Notes: generated from the letters alone by a model not told the origin. A stretch of DNA of 64,000 nucleotides from Notolepis coatsorum (GCA_963971535.1 OZ020593.1:34630576-34694575), one strand, 5' to 3'. Positions 32,814-43,402 are shown, counted from the stretch's first letter. Program-made: numbers and translations.

Positions 32814-32915
32814 TCTCATAAGGCTCAGAGCGGGACGCGAAAGCAAATACGATATATAACGATAGGTTATGTAGATAACCTAGTTATATTAGTATTGGCT
32901 GAGCGTCCCGCTCTG
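32814..32915 (+). repeat. internal complementary region of DIRS copy B
   Basis: 32814-32857 is the exact reverse complement of the left edge 26189-26232, and 32861-32915 the exact reverse complement of the right edge 33113-33167. They are joined by AAC (32858-32860), the complement of the GTT found at both element ends. Confidence 0.9.
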
Positions 32916-32966
32916 CGCGGCCCTGAGTTCCCTCTTGAGGGATCTTTTCCTGGGACGGGATTTGGC

Positions 32967-33170
32967 GAGGAAGGGTGTTTTGGTGACCAGAGTCACGGTT
33001 ATATGGGCGGTGCCACCATAGGGGCGGGGCCCCAGACAGGTGGGGTGCATGTAGTTGTTTTCGTTGGAGATACAATAGGTATCATAGGAGATAAGGGGTA
33101 TCTCATAAGGCTCAGAGCGGGACGCTCAGCCAATACTAATATAACTAGGTTATCTACATAACCTATCGTT
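32967..33170 (+). repeat. right inverted terminal repeat of DIRS copy B
   Basis: Inverted partner of 26209-26366, plus about 42 bp of right-specific edge (taatataactaggttatct) and the terminal GTT. Confidence 0.85.
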
Positions 33171-33724
33171 CTAGTGCTACCCCTTTGTACATTGTGGCTG
33201 TGTCTGACAAAAGTTAACAATAAATAATGTTATTAGTAGGGGTGTAACGATGCATCGATTAATCAAAATGCATCAATTCTAATGTGTTCGATTCGATGCA
33301 TCGATTTGAATATGTTAGAATCGATTATACATTTTTATAAAAAAAATGTAATGTATTTTTTGTGTGTATTGTTTTTATTGACCTATAGTCCATTCATGCT
33401 GAGTGAATCAGTTCCCCCAGCCACATTTGTGTATACATTTTTTTTGGGGGAATTAACTGATAGAAAATTTATCGAAAATTAATCGAATCGAGGTCAAATT
33501 AAGAGTTTTCATGATGCATTGAATCGTTGCCTGAAGAGTCGTAATCGAATCGAATCGTTGTGAGGTCGAATCGTTACACCCCTAGTTATTAGGAATACAT
33601 TTGCCTGCTGCGTGAACTGTGCATAGCTGAATAGACTGTATGTTAACGTCAGTCATATGGTGGTACTTGGAGAGCCAGCTACGTTCTCAGGTGGTACTTG
33701 GTGTAAAAAGGTTGAGAACCACTG
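33171..33724. mobile_element. hAT right end region, split by a MITE
   Basis: Continues the hAT sequence interrupted at 26185 (ctagtgctacccctttgtac) and ends aaaggttgagaaccactg, the inverted form of cagtggttctcaacctt. The MITE at 33237-33584 lies in it. The flank (ccctagag) belongs to the LINE at 33725. Confidence 0.65.
33237..33584. mobile_element. hAT MITE, 348 bp, TSD gttattag
   Basis: The ends are taggggtgtaacgatgc and, inverted, taggggtgtaacgattc. gttattag lies at 33229-33236 and 33585-33592. Subterminal tcgattcga-type repeats are present. No coding. Confidence 0.9.
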
Positions 33725-33766
33725 CCCTAGAGAAAAAGGCTGCTTCTAGAGAAGTTTGTATTGCTA

Positions 33767-34736
33767 TTAACACATTCGGGACGGGCCGCGTATATATCCG
33801 TGTTTCGAATCCATGCTTAAAGGACCGAAGGACGGATATATCCATGGCAAGTTGTTTTGGCTTTTATTCCATTTTAATAACCTATTCAAGGTCGCCGAGC
33901 TGCACTGCAGATCTACCCTACTCTTTGAATTCGAAAAAGTGCATTACCGGCCAGATCCTCTTAGGGGCGCTGTTGCGATAATGCAGTGTGCCCTGTGGCT
34001 GAACGGTGCATTTTTTTTTTTTTTTTACTTTCAATGGAGTTTCCAGTTAGCTGGATTCTGGATGTGCAGCCTGTAGCTTGGAATACGTTTTGGATCGCGG
34101 ATTTCAGTGTGCAGTAAAGGAATTTATCATCAGCCAATGGACATATCGATCTACCAGATGGCGATCGATAACTGGGAAATGGTCTGGTGGATCCAACCGG
34201 CTCATGGTAAGATCTTTTTCACGTAAATTACAGCCTGATCAGGCCTTGTTATGATACTCAACCAGCCGATCAGCCTATGTGGCTACTTAGACGAACATGG
34301 TTATTGGTAATCAATAATAAGAAACGACGTCCCCCGCCCCCCCCCCCTTTCATGCATACATGCTTGAGGATCGTGCCGATCATATGCAGTTTGAGTTTTA
34401 ACTGTAGCTTATGTATAATGGAAATGCCATTGGATATAACGTTAGTAGCTATTAGCCCTTTATCTAGCCTTCCAGGAAATATACTAGACCAAATGCCGTA
34501 TAATGCTTATATTCACGGCGCTATAAAATGAGAACGCATTGATGAAAAATTATTTCTTTAAGCCATTTTGAAGGGACGGTTTATGGTCTCAATTGACAAT
34601 GAGAATGGACAGATAGCAATACTATAAAGTATAGATTTAGCTCTACAAACAGCCCCACGGACTGTGCAAGTCTGTTTACATATGCTGGTCGTCTAGAGTG
34701 ATATTAGACTCATCCCAATGGCCGCCAATGTGTTAA
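33767..34736. mobile_element. TTAA (piggyBac-like) element in the LINE, 970 bp
   Basis: The ends are ttaacacattcgggacgg and, inverted, ttaacacattggcggcc, with TTAA at 33767-33770 and 34733-34736. The left end carries two palindrome-like boxes with cggatatat (about 33787-33802 and 33831-33846), 44 bp apart. It contains a C run at about 34330-34350 and no transposase. Confidence 0.8.
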
Positions 34737-35200
34737 GAAGGTCAAACAAATGTATAAGGACAAGATAGAAGCTCAATATAGCAGTGGAGACCTTAGAGCC
34801 GCATGGCTTCCACATGGCTTCCATAAACATAAACACAAACACTAAAACTGTGAGGAATAAATCCACTACTATTAGAGGAGTAAATAGCACTGACTTGACA
34901 AACACTTTTAATTCCTTCTTCTCCCGCTTTGAAAGTTCTGACTTTTTAGATAATATCTCTGTATGCATGGATTCCCTGGAACCCCAAAACGAAATGGTTA
35001 TTTGATTTCCCAAGATTGGGTCACAGCATCATCTAAAAAGGTTAAACCAAGAAAAGCTGCTGGTCCGGACTCGATATGCGGGCGCACCCTGCACCACTGT
35101 GCTGATCAGCTTGGTTGGGTGTTTTCTAGACTCTTCCAGGGCCCCGTTCCATGTACCGGGATAACCGAGTTAGCCGGATAACTTTATCAGGCTAACTGTG

Positions 35201-36570
35201 GCTGCGTTTACATGGACAGTTTATTCCCCTTTTCATTCGGAATTAACGTTAAATCCTATTTAAAGTTATCATGTAAACATGTGAAAATACTTAATTCCGA
35301 ATGAAAATGGCCATTCCGAAATAAAATCCATTCCGATGTAAGTGGCCGGTTTATTCCGTTTATCATTCCGAATTAAAGCTTTTTCTGTCCATGTAAACGC
35401 TTTTTCGGAATTAGTTCCCCCCGGTCTTTCTGCACATGATCGCGCATAGGCTACAGTACACATAGATGATCGCGAACAGGGGCACATATTGTTCCATAGC
35501 ATACGCCTTCAGTTGATCATGACAAATCCTCTCTTACCTTGACGATTAAAAAGCCTCCATAATTTAGTAAATAAAGCTGTAGCCAGCCAGCTAGTATTGA
35601 TGCTACACAAAATGCTATCCACAAATACAATGGTATCCTGAGGTAACGTTAGATACAACGTTTGCTAGTCGAAATGACTGGACACACACAGGGACAAGTT
35701 AAACATCAATCAATTAATTTATTCCAACAGGTAGTTTGAGCTGCATGTGAGCCGCGGTCTTTCTCTCCTCTCCTTTGGAAACGAATGATGATACGTTAGC
35801 TAGAAAAAGCACAGAACCGGCCGGCAAAAGTGAAGCTGCTAGCAACAGACACTATAATACTTCCGTCGGGGGATTTCAAAATAAAAGAGCGACGTCTAAA
35901 AGCACCGTAAATAGGTTTATTTTGTACATTATCTAACGTTAACACGAACCTAAACTAACTTTAGATTAGTTTAGGTTCGTGTATAGATATATATATTAGA
36001 TATTGTAAAGAATAAACGTATTTACGGTGCTTTTAGACGTCGCTCTTTTATTTTGAAACCCCCCGCCCGGAAGTAAAAATTATGCTTATTTGTCTGCTTG
36101 TTATCAATGGGTTGCTAGTATACGGGGTACAATGTTACATAGGCTGTGCGTCGATGTTGCAGAAGCATAAAGGCCTGCAACACCTTTGCTTTGTCGATGT
36201 TGTGGTGCAGTTGCTTTGAAGTTGCTGTAGCATTTAGAGGCCTTTAACGTTAGCAGAATAGACACACAGAGAGTCTGGTTAATGTTGTTTGGTACGCTAG
36301 CACAGTAGCTGAGAATACCGGTCGCAGCTGTTTGTTTACTTCTGGTAAACGTAATGACGTTAACATCCTGTTTACGTTTACCCAATCAGAAGCCTTCCCA
36401 GCCCCAAACCTTACGATGACTCGAAAACTCCCGATTAGACAGTGACTTTCATGTAAACACCTTGTCGGAATTAAGATTTGACATGTAAACTCGCATGATT
36501 TTTTTTTACATCCGAATGATTTGATTCCGAAGTTATAATTCGGAATTAAAAGTCACCATGTAACCGCAGC
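35201..36570. mobile_element. TIR transposon nested in copy 2, TSD ctgtg
   Basis: The ends gctgcgtttacatgg and, inverted, gctgcggttacatgg are flanked by ctgtg (35196-35200, 36571-36575). Alternating attccg/cggaat motifs fill both subterminal regions. A 3-bp reading of the duplication (tgt) is also possible. Non-autonomous. A hairpin element sits at 35859-36074. Confidence 0.75.
35859..36074. repeat. foldback MITE with 53-bp arms
   Basis: 35859-35912 pairs with 36019-36074 (acttccg ... gcgacgtctaaaagcaccg), with a second inverted repeat inside (acacgaacctaaacta). Almost the whole 216 bp can fold into a hairpin. Confidence 0.75.
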
Positions 36571-37108
36571 CTGTGTTAGCCTGACTTTCCGATTTCATGT
36601 ACCTGGATTTCCCAAATCACCATGACAACATATCCAAAAGTTTGAGCCTGCTCGAAAGCAGAGTTCAAGTTCAAGTTAGCCTGAACTATCGCCACGCCCC
36701 CGCAAAGAAGTGACAGCCCGTTTCCTGAAACTATTCCCACAGTCTACGATCTGCATTATACCATTCTGAATTACGTTTTTGTGCTCCATTCTTCCAGAGG
36801 GGGCTTTTGAAATGTAAAATAGACCCAAAATGCTGATATTAAATTCACTTTGTCCTAAATAATGCACGTTATATATACCGTGGCGACGGTGGCGCTCGCT
36901 CGTGCGATGTACACATGATGTGGTTATTTTAATTGTAACTGGGATTAAGATGTCTGATGAGATGCGCTGTTTGACGGATTTGAGAAATTGAATGAGCCGT
37001 TGACGTCACATTAATGAATGAGGATAAAGAGATAAACTTCATTCAAAACAACGGATATTCTAAACACGGGTCTCTCGTTCATTAATGTATAAACAATGAA
37101 TTTATCCC

Positions 37109-37180
37109 ATCTGGCCCAGTGGCCCAGCGGTAGTGCTCATCCCTGCCAGTTCAGCGACCGGGGTTCAAATCCCCGTGTTT
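37109..37180 (+). other. tRNA-like module in copy 2
   Basis: ggcccagcggtag (A-box-like) and ggggttcaaatcccc (B-box). Matches 484-556 inverted. Confidence 0.45.
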
Positions 37181-37344
37181 CCAATATGATTTTTTTGAAT
37201 ATAATATTAATGATTATACGCCAAAGTAGCCTGGTTTTAAGTTAAAATATTATAAATCTACATGCATTGAGGATGTCATTCTTTATATAGCTCTCAACGT
37301 GCACCAAATTGAATTATTCCTATATTGCAAAAAGAAGGAAAAGA

Positions 37345-37411
37345 CTAGGGCCTTGAACCCCGGTCGTCCGTGTGAAAGTCAAAAGAAGAACCCGTTACAC
37401 CACAGAGAAGA
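37345..37411 (-). other. tRNA-Glu-like module in copy 2
   Basis: Inverted counterpart of 256-322; the B-box on the minus strand is cggggttcaaggcc. Confidence 0.4.
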
Positions 37412-38405
37412 TAAGTAAAAGATTGACTATACATCAATCAATGGGTAAGAGAGCCGTATCGTAATTCTGTATAACAGTTAACTAATAATTTTCGCTAGCA
37501 AGATCTCATTTGATTATTCAATCCAGCAGGCAAGTTTAAAGAAATATAATCTGATTGATTGAGGTAATGAGGGACTTAGAATTAGCCTATAGATAACGCA
37601 TTTAACTTGTCGGCGAGGCGATTGAGCCTATTGCAATCTGTCAATAAAGTCTTAAATCAATTAATCAATCAATGCCGTTGAGAATCAGGGTCTCTGCCAT
37701 CGATACGTGCTGGCTTTCCACCTAAAACGGGAGCGCGCATCTAGCCTGACTTGAGCCTGACTCTCAAGTCTGGCTTGAGTTAACGAGACTGAATCCTCCT
37801 TTGTGAAACAGGAAAATCCCGGCTTTGAACATCGGGTTAACTGAAGCTGGATAATGGACATGTTGATCGACTTAGTTGAACCACGTACATGGAACGGGGC
37901 CCAGATGTGTGTAGATTTAGGTCAGATCCCCACATTATGGAAGACGTCAACCATCATACCCATCCATAAGTCAAAAGACTCAAAATAATTGAAGGACTTT
38001 AGACCAGTGGCGCTTACCTCATTAGCAATGAAGGTTTTTGAGACGTTTTAAAAAAAACACTATGCCTTTTATTGAGGGTAAAGGGTGGAGGACGCTATGC
38101 TCTTCATCTTGGACACTGTGTACAAACACCTAGAAACACCTGGACCTCATGCTAGACTTTTATTTGCAGATTTTTCTGCTTTTAATAAAATGCAGCCCCA
38201 CATTTTAATTGGGAGGCTTGACTCTTATTTTAATCTCCCACACCAGCTTATCATACTGATTCTAAATGTCCTTACTGAGAGGGTCCAGCAGGTCTTTGTG
38301 TCAACATGTCGATTTCTAACACTGGCTCCCCCCAAGGTTGCGTTTTGTCTCCCCTCTTATTTATTATGTATACGGACAGCTGCAGATTGCTTCACGACCA
38401 AAGGC

Positions 38406-39439
38406 TAGAGCCATATGAAATCCGTTTTATTATTTTCCAAATTCCATTAAATTTTTTCCCAGATTCCGTTTTTTCCGTTTTAATATTTCAGAATTCTGTA
38501 TTTTGCTTTTTATGCTCATTTTACCATCAGAAATAGTGTCTAATAAGTGGGAATGAATAAATGTCTACAATTGAATATGATATAACAGTCCATTTAATGT
38601 TTTTAAGTGCTGCAACTCAGAAATACAGTTAAATTTTACACAATACTTTTCAAATAATATTGTGACAAAATAAAAATACACATTTCAAGTGTAAACAATA
38701 GATACAGCTAGCTACTACTGACATTATCACAATGTCAGTAGCCTAGCTATATCTATTTTATTGTGATGAAATATAGTAATGCATAATTTAGGCACCTTTA
38801 GTTTAGTTTATTTAGATTATAAAGGGCAGTGTATAATGACAATCGTTTGCATTAAACAAATGGATGAGTGCACCAGATTTAGCAAGAAGCTATCATTTCC
38901 ATCTATAGTCCTATGTACTGTAACGTTTCATAGCTATTTAAGTTTATTTAGATTACAAAGGGCAGTGTATAATGACAATCGTTTGCATTAAACAAATGGA
39001 TGGGTGCACTAGATTGAGCAAGAAGCTATCATGTCCTAACGTTATAGCTATTTAATCACAATAGTGTCGCAAGTGTTTTTGTGGCTCCAGTCCACGGAAC
39101 GTTGACAGAATTAGCAAAACACCTTATCGCCGGAGGCATAAAAGTCATTAGGATACTGCTCTGCTCTGAATTGAGGGCTTATTGGGGAATTTCTTAGCTT
39201 CTTGACGATGTTAACACCGAAGCAGCGAGATGCTTGGAGACTGCTGTGTTGTGTGTAACCCGCTCTAGCGTCCGCCTCCCCGGTCGCGTGTGCACCAAGC
39301 GTTCCACCCAAAAACGGAATTTCAGTCCAGATTAGGCCAAATTCTGCAATATTCCACGTTTTGCAGTTGATTCCATTTTTATTGGTTAATTCCGCGATTC
39401 CGTCCGCGATTCCGTGAACGCGGATTTCATATGGCTCTA
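38406..39439. mobile_element. hAT element, 1034 bp, TSD ccaaaggc
   Basis: The ends tagagccatatgaaatccg are 19-bp inverted repeats. ccaaaggc lies at 38398-38405 and 39440-39447. Repeated attccg/cggaat motifs lie near both ends. An internal direct repeat holds atttagattataaagggcag and its copy about 140 bp later. No transposase is visible; non-autonomous. Confidence 0.85.
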
Positions 39440-40033
39440 CCAAAGGCATCTGGTTAAGTTTTCAGATGACACTGTCCTTGTATCCCTACTGCAGTGCTCC
39501 GAGACTGATCATGGACCTGTACTTCACGACTTTGTGAAATGGTGTGATGAGAATTACCTCAATGTCTCTAAGACTAAGGACATGATAATTGACTTCAGAC
39601 ACAACTGCGATCATCAAGCCAGTGTAGCTAGTGTAATTCACGACGAGGACGTCCAGATTGTTGAATCGTACAAATACCTGGGAACTGTGTTTGATTGTAA
39701 ACTGAAGTTCAACTTAAATACAGTCCATTGTCAAAAAAGGTCAGCAGAGGATCTACCTGCTGAGAAATCTGAACTCTTTTAATGTTAGTGCGAAAATCCT
39801 GAGCACTTTTTATAGTTTTTATTGAAAGCCTCTTAACTTTTTCTTTTATCTGCTGGTTCAGTGGCCTATCTATTAAAGATAGGAACAGCCTACACAAATA
39901 AATTGTAGGCCCTATATCATTAACAGATCTAGGCCGGAACAGATTAACTATTTCATAGCAATATATTGAGGATCAGAGCCTTGCATCTTTAAAGGTAGAA
40001 TAATGCTGTCAAACAGTGATAGATATATACTAA

Positions 40034-41403
40034 CAGTGGTTCTCAACCTTTTTACACCAAGTACCACCTGAGAATGTAGCTGGCTCTCCAAGTACCACCA
40101 TATGACCGACGTTAAAATACAGTCTATTCAGCTATGCACAGTTCACGCAGGAGGCAAATGTATTCATAATAACATTATTTATTGTTAAGACACAGCCACA
40201 ATGTACAAAGGGGTAGCACTAGAACTAGCAAACCCTTCCACACAATTCTCATACAATGCAGCGTCTCTACAAATAGTAGCTCCAGTTCTGCAGACCCCTG
40301 GCTCTCCAAGTACCACCATATGACCGTGAGAATTGTGTGGAAGGGTTTGCTAGTTCTAGTGCTACCCCTTTGTACATTGTGGCTGTGTCTTAACAATAAA
40401 TAATGTTATTATGAATACATTTGCCTCCTGCGTGAACTGTGCATAGCTGAATAGACTGTATTTTAACGTCGGTCATATGGTGGTACTTGGAGAGCCAGGG
40501 GTCTGCAGAACTGGAGCTACTATTTGTAGAGACGCTGCATTGTATGAGAATTGTGTGGAAGGGTTTCCTAGTTCTAGTGCTACCCCTTTGTACATTGTGG
40601 CTGTGTCTTAACAATAAATAATGTTATTATGAATACATTTGCCTCCTGCGTGAACTGTGCATAGCTGAATAGACTGTATTTTAACGTCGGTCATATGGTG
40701 GTACTTGGAGAGCCAGGGGTCTGCAGAACTGGAGCTACTATTTGTAGAGACGCTGCATTGTATGAGAATTGTGTGGAAGGGTTTGCTAGTTCTAGTGCTA
40801 CCCCTTTGTACATTGTGGCTGTCTTAACAATAAATAATGTTATTATGAATACATTTGCCTCCTGCGTGAACTGTGCATAGCTGAATAGACTGTATTTTAA
40901 CGTCGGTCATATGGTGGTACTTGGAGAGCCAGGGGTCTGCAGAACTGGAGCTACTATTTGTAGAGACGCTGCATTGTATGAGAATTGTGTGGAAGGGTTT
41001 GCTAGTTCTAGTGCTACCCCTTTGTACATTGTGGCTGTGTCTTAACAATAAATAATGTTATTATGAATACATTTGCCTCCTGCGTGAACTGTGCATAGCT
41101 GAATAGACTGTATTTTAACGTCGGCCATATGGTGGTACTTGGAGAGCCAGGGGTCTGCAGAACTGGAGCTACTATTTGTAGAGACGCTGCATTGTATGAG
41201 AATTGTGTGGAAGGGTTTGCTAGTTCTAGTGCTACCCCTTTGTACATTGTGGCTGTGTCTTAACAATAAATAATGTTATTATGAATACATTTGCCTCCTG
41301 CGTGAACTGTGCATAGCTGAATAGACTGTATTTTAACGTCGGTCATATGGTGGTACTTGGAGAGCCAGGGGTCTGCAGAACTGGAGCTACTATTTGTAGA
41401 GAC
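40034..41403. repeat. hAT end followed by a head-to-head junction and a 218-bp tandem array
   Basis: The terminus cagtggttctcaaccttt at 40034 is followed by one unit in reverse orientation up to 40326, then by forward units with starts about 218 bp apart (taacaataaa at 40391, 40609, 40825, 41043, 41261). Units are nearly identical. Each has a 5' part with ggggtctgcagaactggagc and a 3' part homologous to the hAT right end. Frames of 60-77 codons recur on both strands with the repeat and are not genes. Confidence 0.8.
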
Positions 41404-41901
41404 GCGCCTCTGATCAGGATTAGCCTGTTAGCTTGCTAACGTTGTAGTGATTGTAATGGTACATAAACGTTAATTTCGGGCGATGTGCGCATAAAGGAAT
41501 GGCGACGGTGCAAAACATGTAGATGCATTTGACCCGTTGCTAGAAAAAAAAAACACCACAGACTTATTTCGGGACGTGTAGGCGCACTGCTGTGTTAACG
41601 CAGCAGTGCGCACCAACCGACCAACGCGCTGCTCTGCTTGCAGAAGCACGGATATGACTCGTCGAGTTGTCACAAGAGTTTTTTCAAAATAAGAGTATTA
41701 TGCACCTGAACGTTGCTAGCTTTCGGAGCCTAGCTGGAGCTGCGCGTGGGCAGAAATGAGACCCGCTACAGGATTTTCAAAATAAGAGTATCTATATGAA
41801 CCGAATCCCTATCGCACCAGTGCTACTGAAGTAAATCCATCCATCGCACAGACCGCTGTTGCTGTAGCACGTGCGATATATATGTCGCACTGTACAGCCC
41901 T
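41404..41901. mobile_element. possible TIR-transposon remnant ending gtacagccctg
   Basis: The right edge gtacagccctg (41891-41901) matches the ends at 12861 and 63985. The left end was not found. It abuts the gypsy pol region. Otherwise unassigned, with a twice-occurring ttttcaaaataagagtat. Confidence 0.35.
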
Positions 41902-43402
41902 GCTGTACGATGAGGTTTTCAACGCCCCTGTGGAATCAGTCCCAGGTGAAGTTCATTTTGAGTTGGACAGTAATGTAGCCCCAGTGCAAGCTGCTCCACG
42001 TAATGTTCCAGTGGCACTTAGGGAGGCAGTGAAGGCACAATTAGATAAATATGAGAAATATGGTCACTTGGTTTCAGTGTCGATGCCAACAGAATGGATC
42101 AGCAATATGGTGATTGTCAGACGGCCAGAGAAGCTGATCAGGATATGTATAGACCCAAAGTCATTAAATGTGGCTTTAAGGAGATCTCACTACTTAATGC
42201 CGACGCTGGAGGATGTCCTATACAAGCTGCCCAGGGCTCGCATTTTCACTCTTGTGGATGCACGGGATGCTTTCCTACAGTGCAGGCTAGACGAGGAAAG
42301 TAGTTACACCACCACATTTTGGACACCTTGGGGCAGGAAGCGTTGGTTAAAGCTGCCATTTGGGGTGTCTGTGGCCCCAGAGATATACCAGCGAAAGCAG
42401 CATGAGCTTTTAGCAGGGCTCAGTGGAGTAGAGCCCATCGCAGACGATATACTGGTAGTGGGCTGTGGGGAGACAGAAGAGGAGGCTATACAGGACCATG
42501 ACACTAAACTGATAGCACTCATGGAGGTTAGGTTGAGGCTAAGTTTGAAGAAACTGCAGTTCAGGCTCAGAGAAGTCAAGTTTCATGGACACATCCTGTC
42601 AGCAGAGGGGCTCAGGGCAGACCCAGAGAAGGTCAGGGCGGTCCAAGACATGCCACAGCCCACGGACACCAAGGCGGTGCAGCGGTTTATTGGGTTTGTG
42701 ACATACCTCGCAAGGTTCATGCCCCGCCTCTCTGAGATATGCGAGCCACTGAGGAGGCTGTTGGACAAGGCCGTCCCATGGCACTGGCTTCCCAAACATG
42801 GTGCGGCGATCGAGGAGATCAAGCGTCTGATCACAGTGGCCCCGATCCTGAAATATTACGACGTGACCAAGCCGGTCACCATCCAGAGTGATGCAAGTCA
42901 GAAAGGACTTGGCTGCTGTCTGTTCCAGGAGGGTCAGCCAGTAGGGTACGCATCGCGGGCACTGACTCAGACAGAACAGAACTATGCACAGATTGAGGAG
43001 TGTCTGAGTATTGTGTTTGCGTGCCAACGTTTTCACTATTATCTGTATGTACGGGGGGAGATTGTGGCGGAAACGGACCACAAGCCACTCATTTCGATAT
43101 TCAACAAACCCCTCCTCAATGCACCCAAACGGCTCCAGAGCATGCTGCTCACGCTGCAGAACTACAACCTCAAGGTCACATACAAGCCAGGCCCGGACAT
43201 GCACATCAGTGACATATTGAGCAAGGCCACGGCTCCACCACAGAGGACTGACACGGGATACATGAAACACACAGTCTGCAACCTGCAGAGGGCACAAGAG
43301 GACACTGAACAGATTAATCAGGCTGATTATCTGAATGTCACCAGCCAGCGGCTGAATCAGATCAGGCAACACACTGGGGAGATGAAACCCTTCAGTTGCT
43401 GA
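41882..43402 (+). pseudogene. Ty3/gypsy pol: reverse transcriptase and RNase H
   Basis: An open stretch of 506 codons. From about residue 10 it is gypsy pol: the RT N-terminal region (VRRPEKLIRICIDPKSLN), the palm (FTLVDARDAFLQC), the catalytic motif in the form IADDILV, the thumb and connection (FIGFVTYLARFMPRL), then RNase H (TIQSDASQKGLGCCLF; HKPLISIF). The first residues come from the neighbouring DNA-transposon edge, so the start codon is not the element's own. The 5' LTR, gag and protease are not present here. The family resembles gypsy elements with K02A2.6-like pol. Fossil with a few breaks downstream. Confidence 0.85.

Larger units (their letters stand above)
26186..33170 (+). mobile_element. 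DIRS-type tyrosine-recombinase retrotransposon copy B, fossil, both ends present
   Basis: The element starts and ends at GTT (26186-26188, 33168-33170) in a hAT sequence that is uninterrupted elsewhere in the window. It has inverted terminal repeats (26189-26366 and 32967-33167), an internal complementary region (32814-32915) that joins the complements of its two outer edges, a gag-like region, reverse transcriptase/RNase H (about 30440-31400) and a tyrosine recombinase (about 31800-32590). This is the DIRS1 plan, which uses no integrase and makes no ordinary target duplication. A solo LTR was inserted at 26776. The coding parts are broken in several places. Confidence 0.85.
35140..37901. mobile_element. 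DNA transposon copy 2, TSD cag (PIF/Harbinger-like?), with nested element
   Basis: The ends ggccccgttccatgtac are 17-bp perfect inverted repeats. CAG flanks it at 35137-35139 and 37902-37904, and the host LINE reads in frame across CAG if the element is removed, which fixes the boundaries. Its own DNA is 35140-35200 and 36576-37901, about 1.39 kb; the rest is the insertion at 35201-36570. Copy 1 is 1-1144, in inverse orientation. It carries two tRNA-like modules and a LINE-tail-like block (37628-37673). There is no transposase. Confidence 0.75.
33725..40020 (+). mobile_element. old jockey-group LINE, pierced by three DNA transposons
   Basis: Recognisable reverse-transcriptase coding runs in pieces: 33725-33766 with 34737-35139 (KKVKQMYKDKIEAQYSSGDL and KPRKAAGPDSICG), 37902-38405 ([43 protein letters not shown]) and 39440-40000 (FSDDTVLVSLLQCSE; YKYLGTVFD). 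The gaps are a TTAA element, the 3-bp-TSD transposon and a hAT. Removing each insertion with one copy of its target lets the LINE frame continue. The element itself has several stops and frameshifts, for instance in 37980-38090, so it is inactive. Its 5' side is cut by the hAT end at 33724. Confidence 0.75.

Noticed and set aside
21266-33724. One complete 12-kb hAT element
   Set aside because: No matching 8-bp duplication and unrelated flanking DNA on the two sides.
40327-41403. A CRISPR-like array or a repeated small gene
   Set aside because: Units are 218 bp and identical throughout, with no spacers; they derive from hAT sequence in a vertebrate genome.
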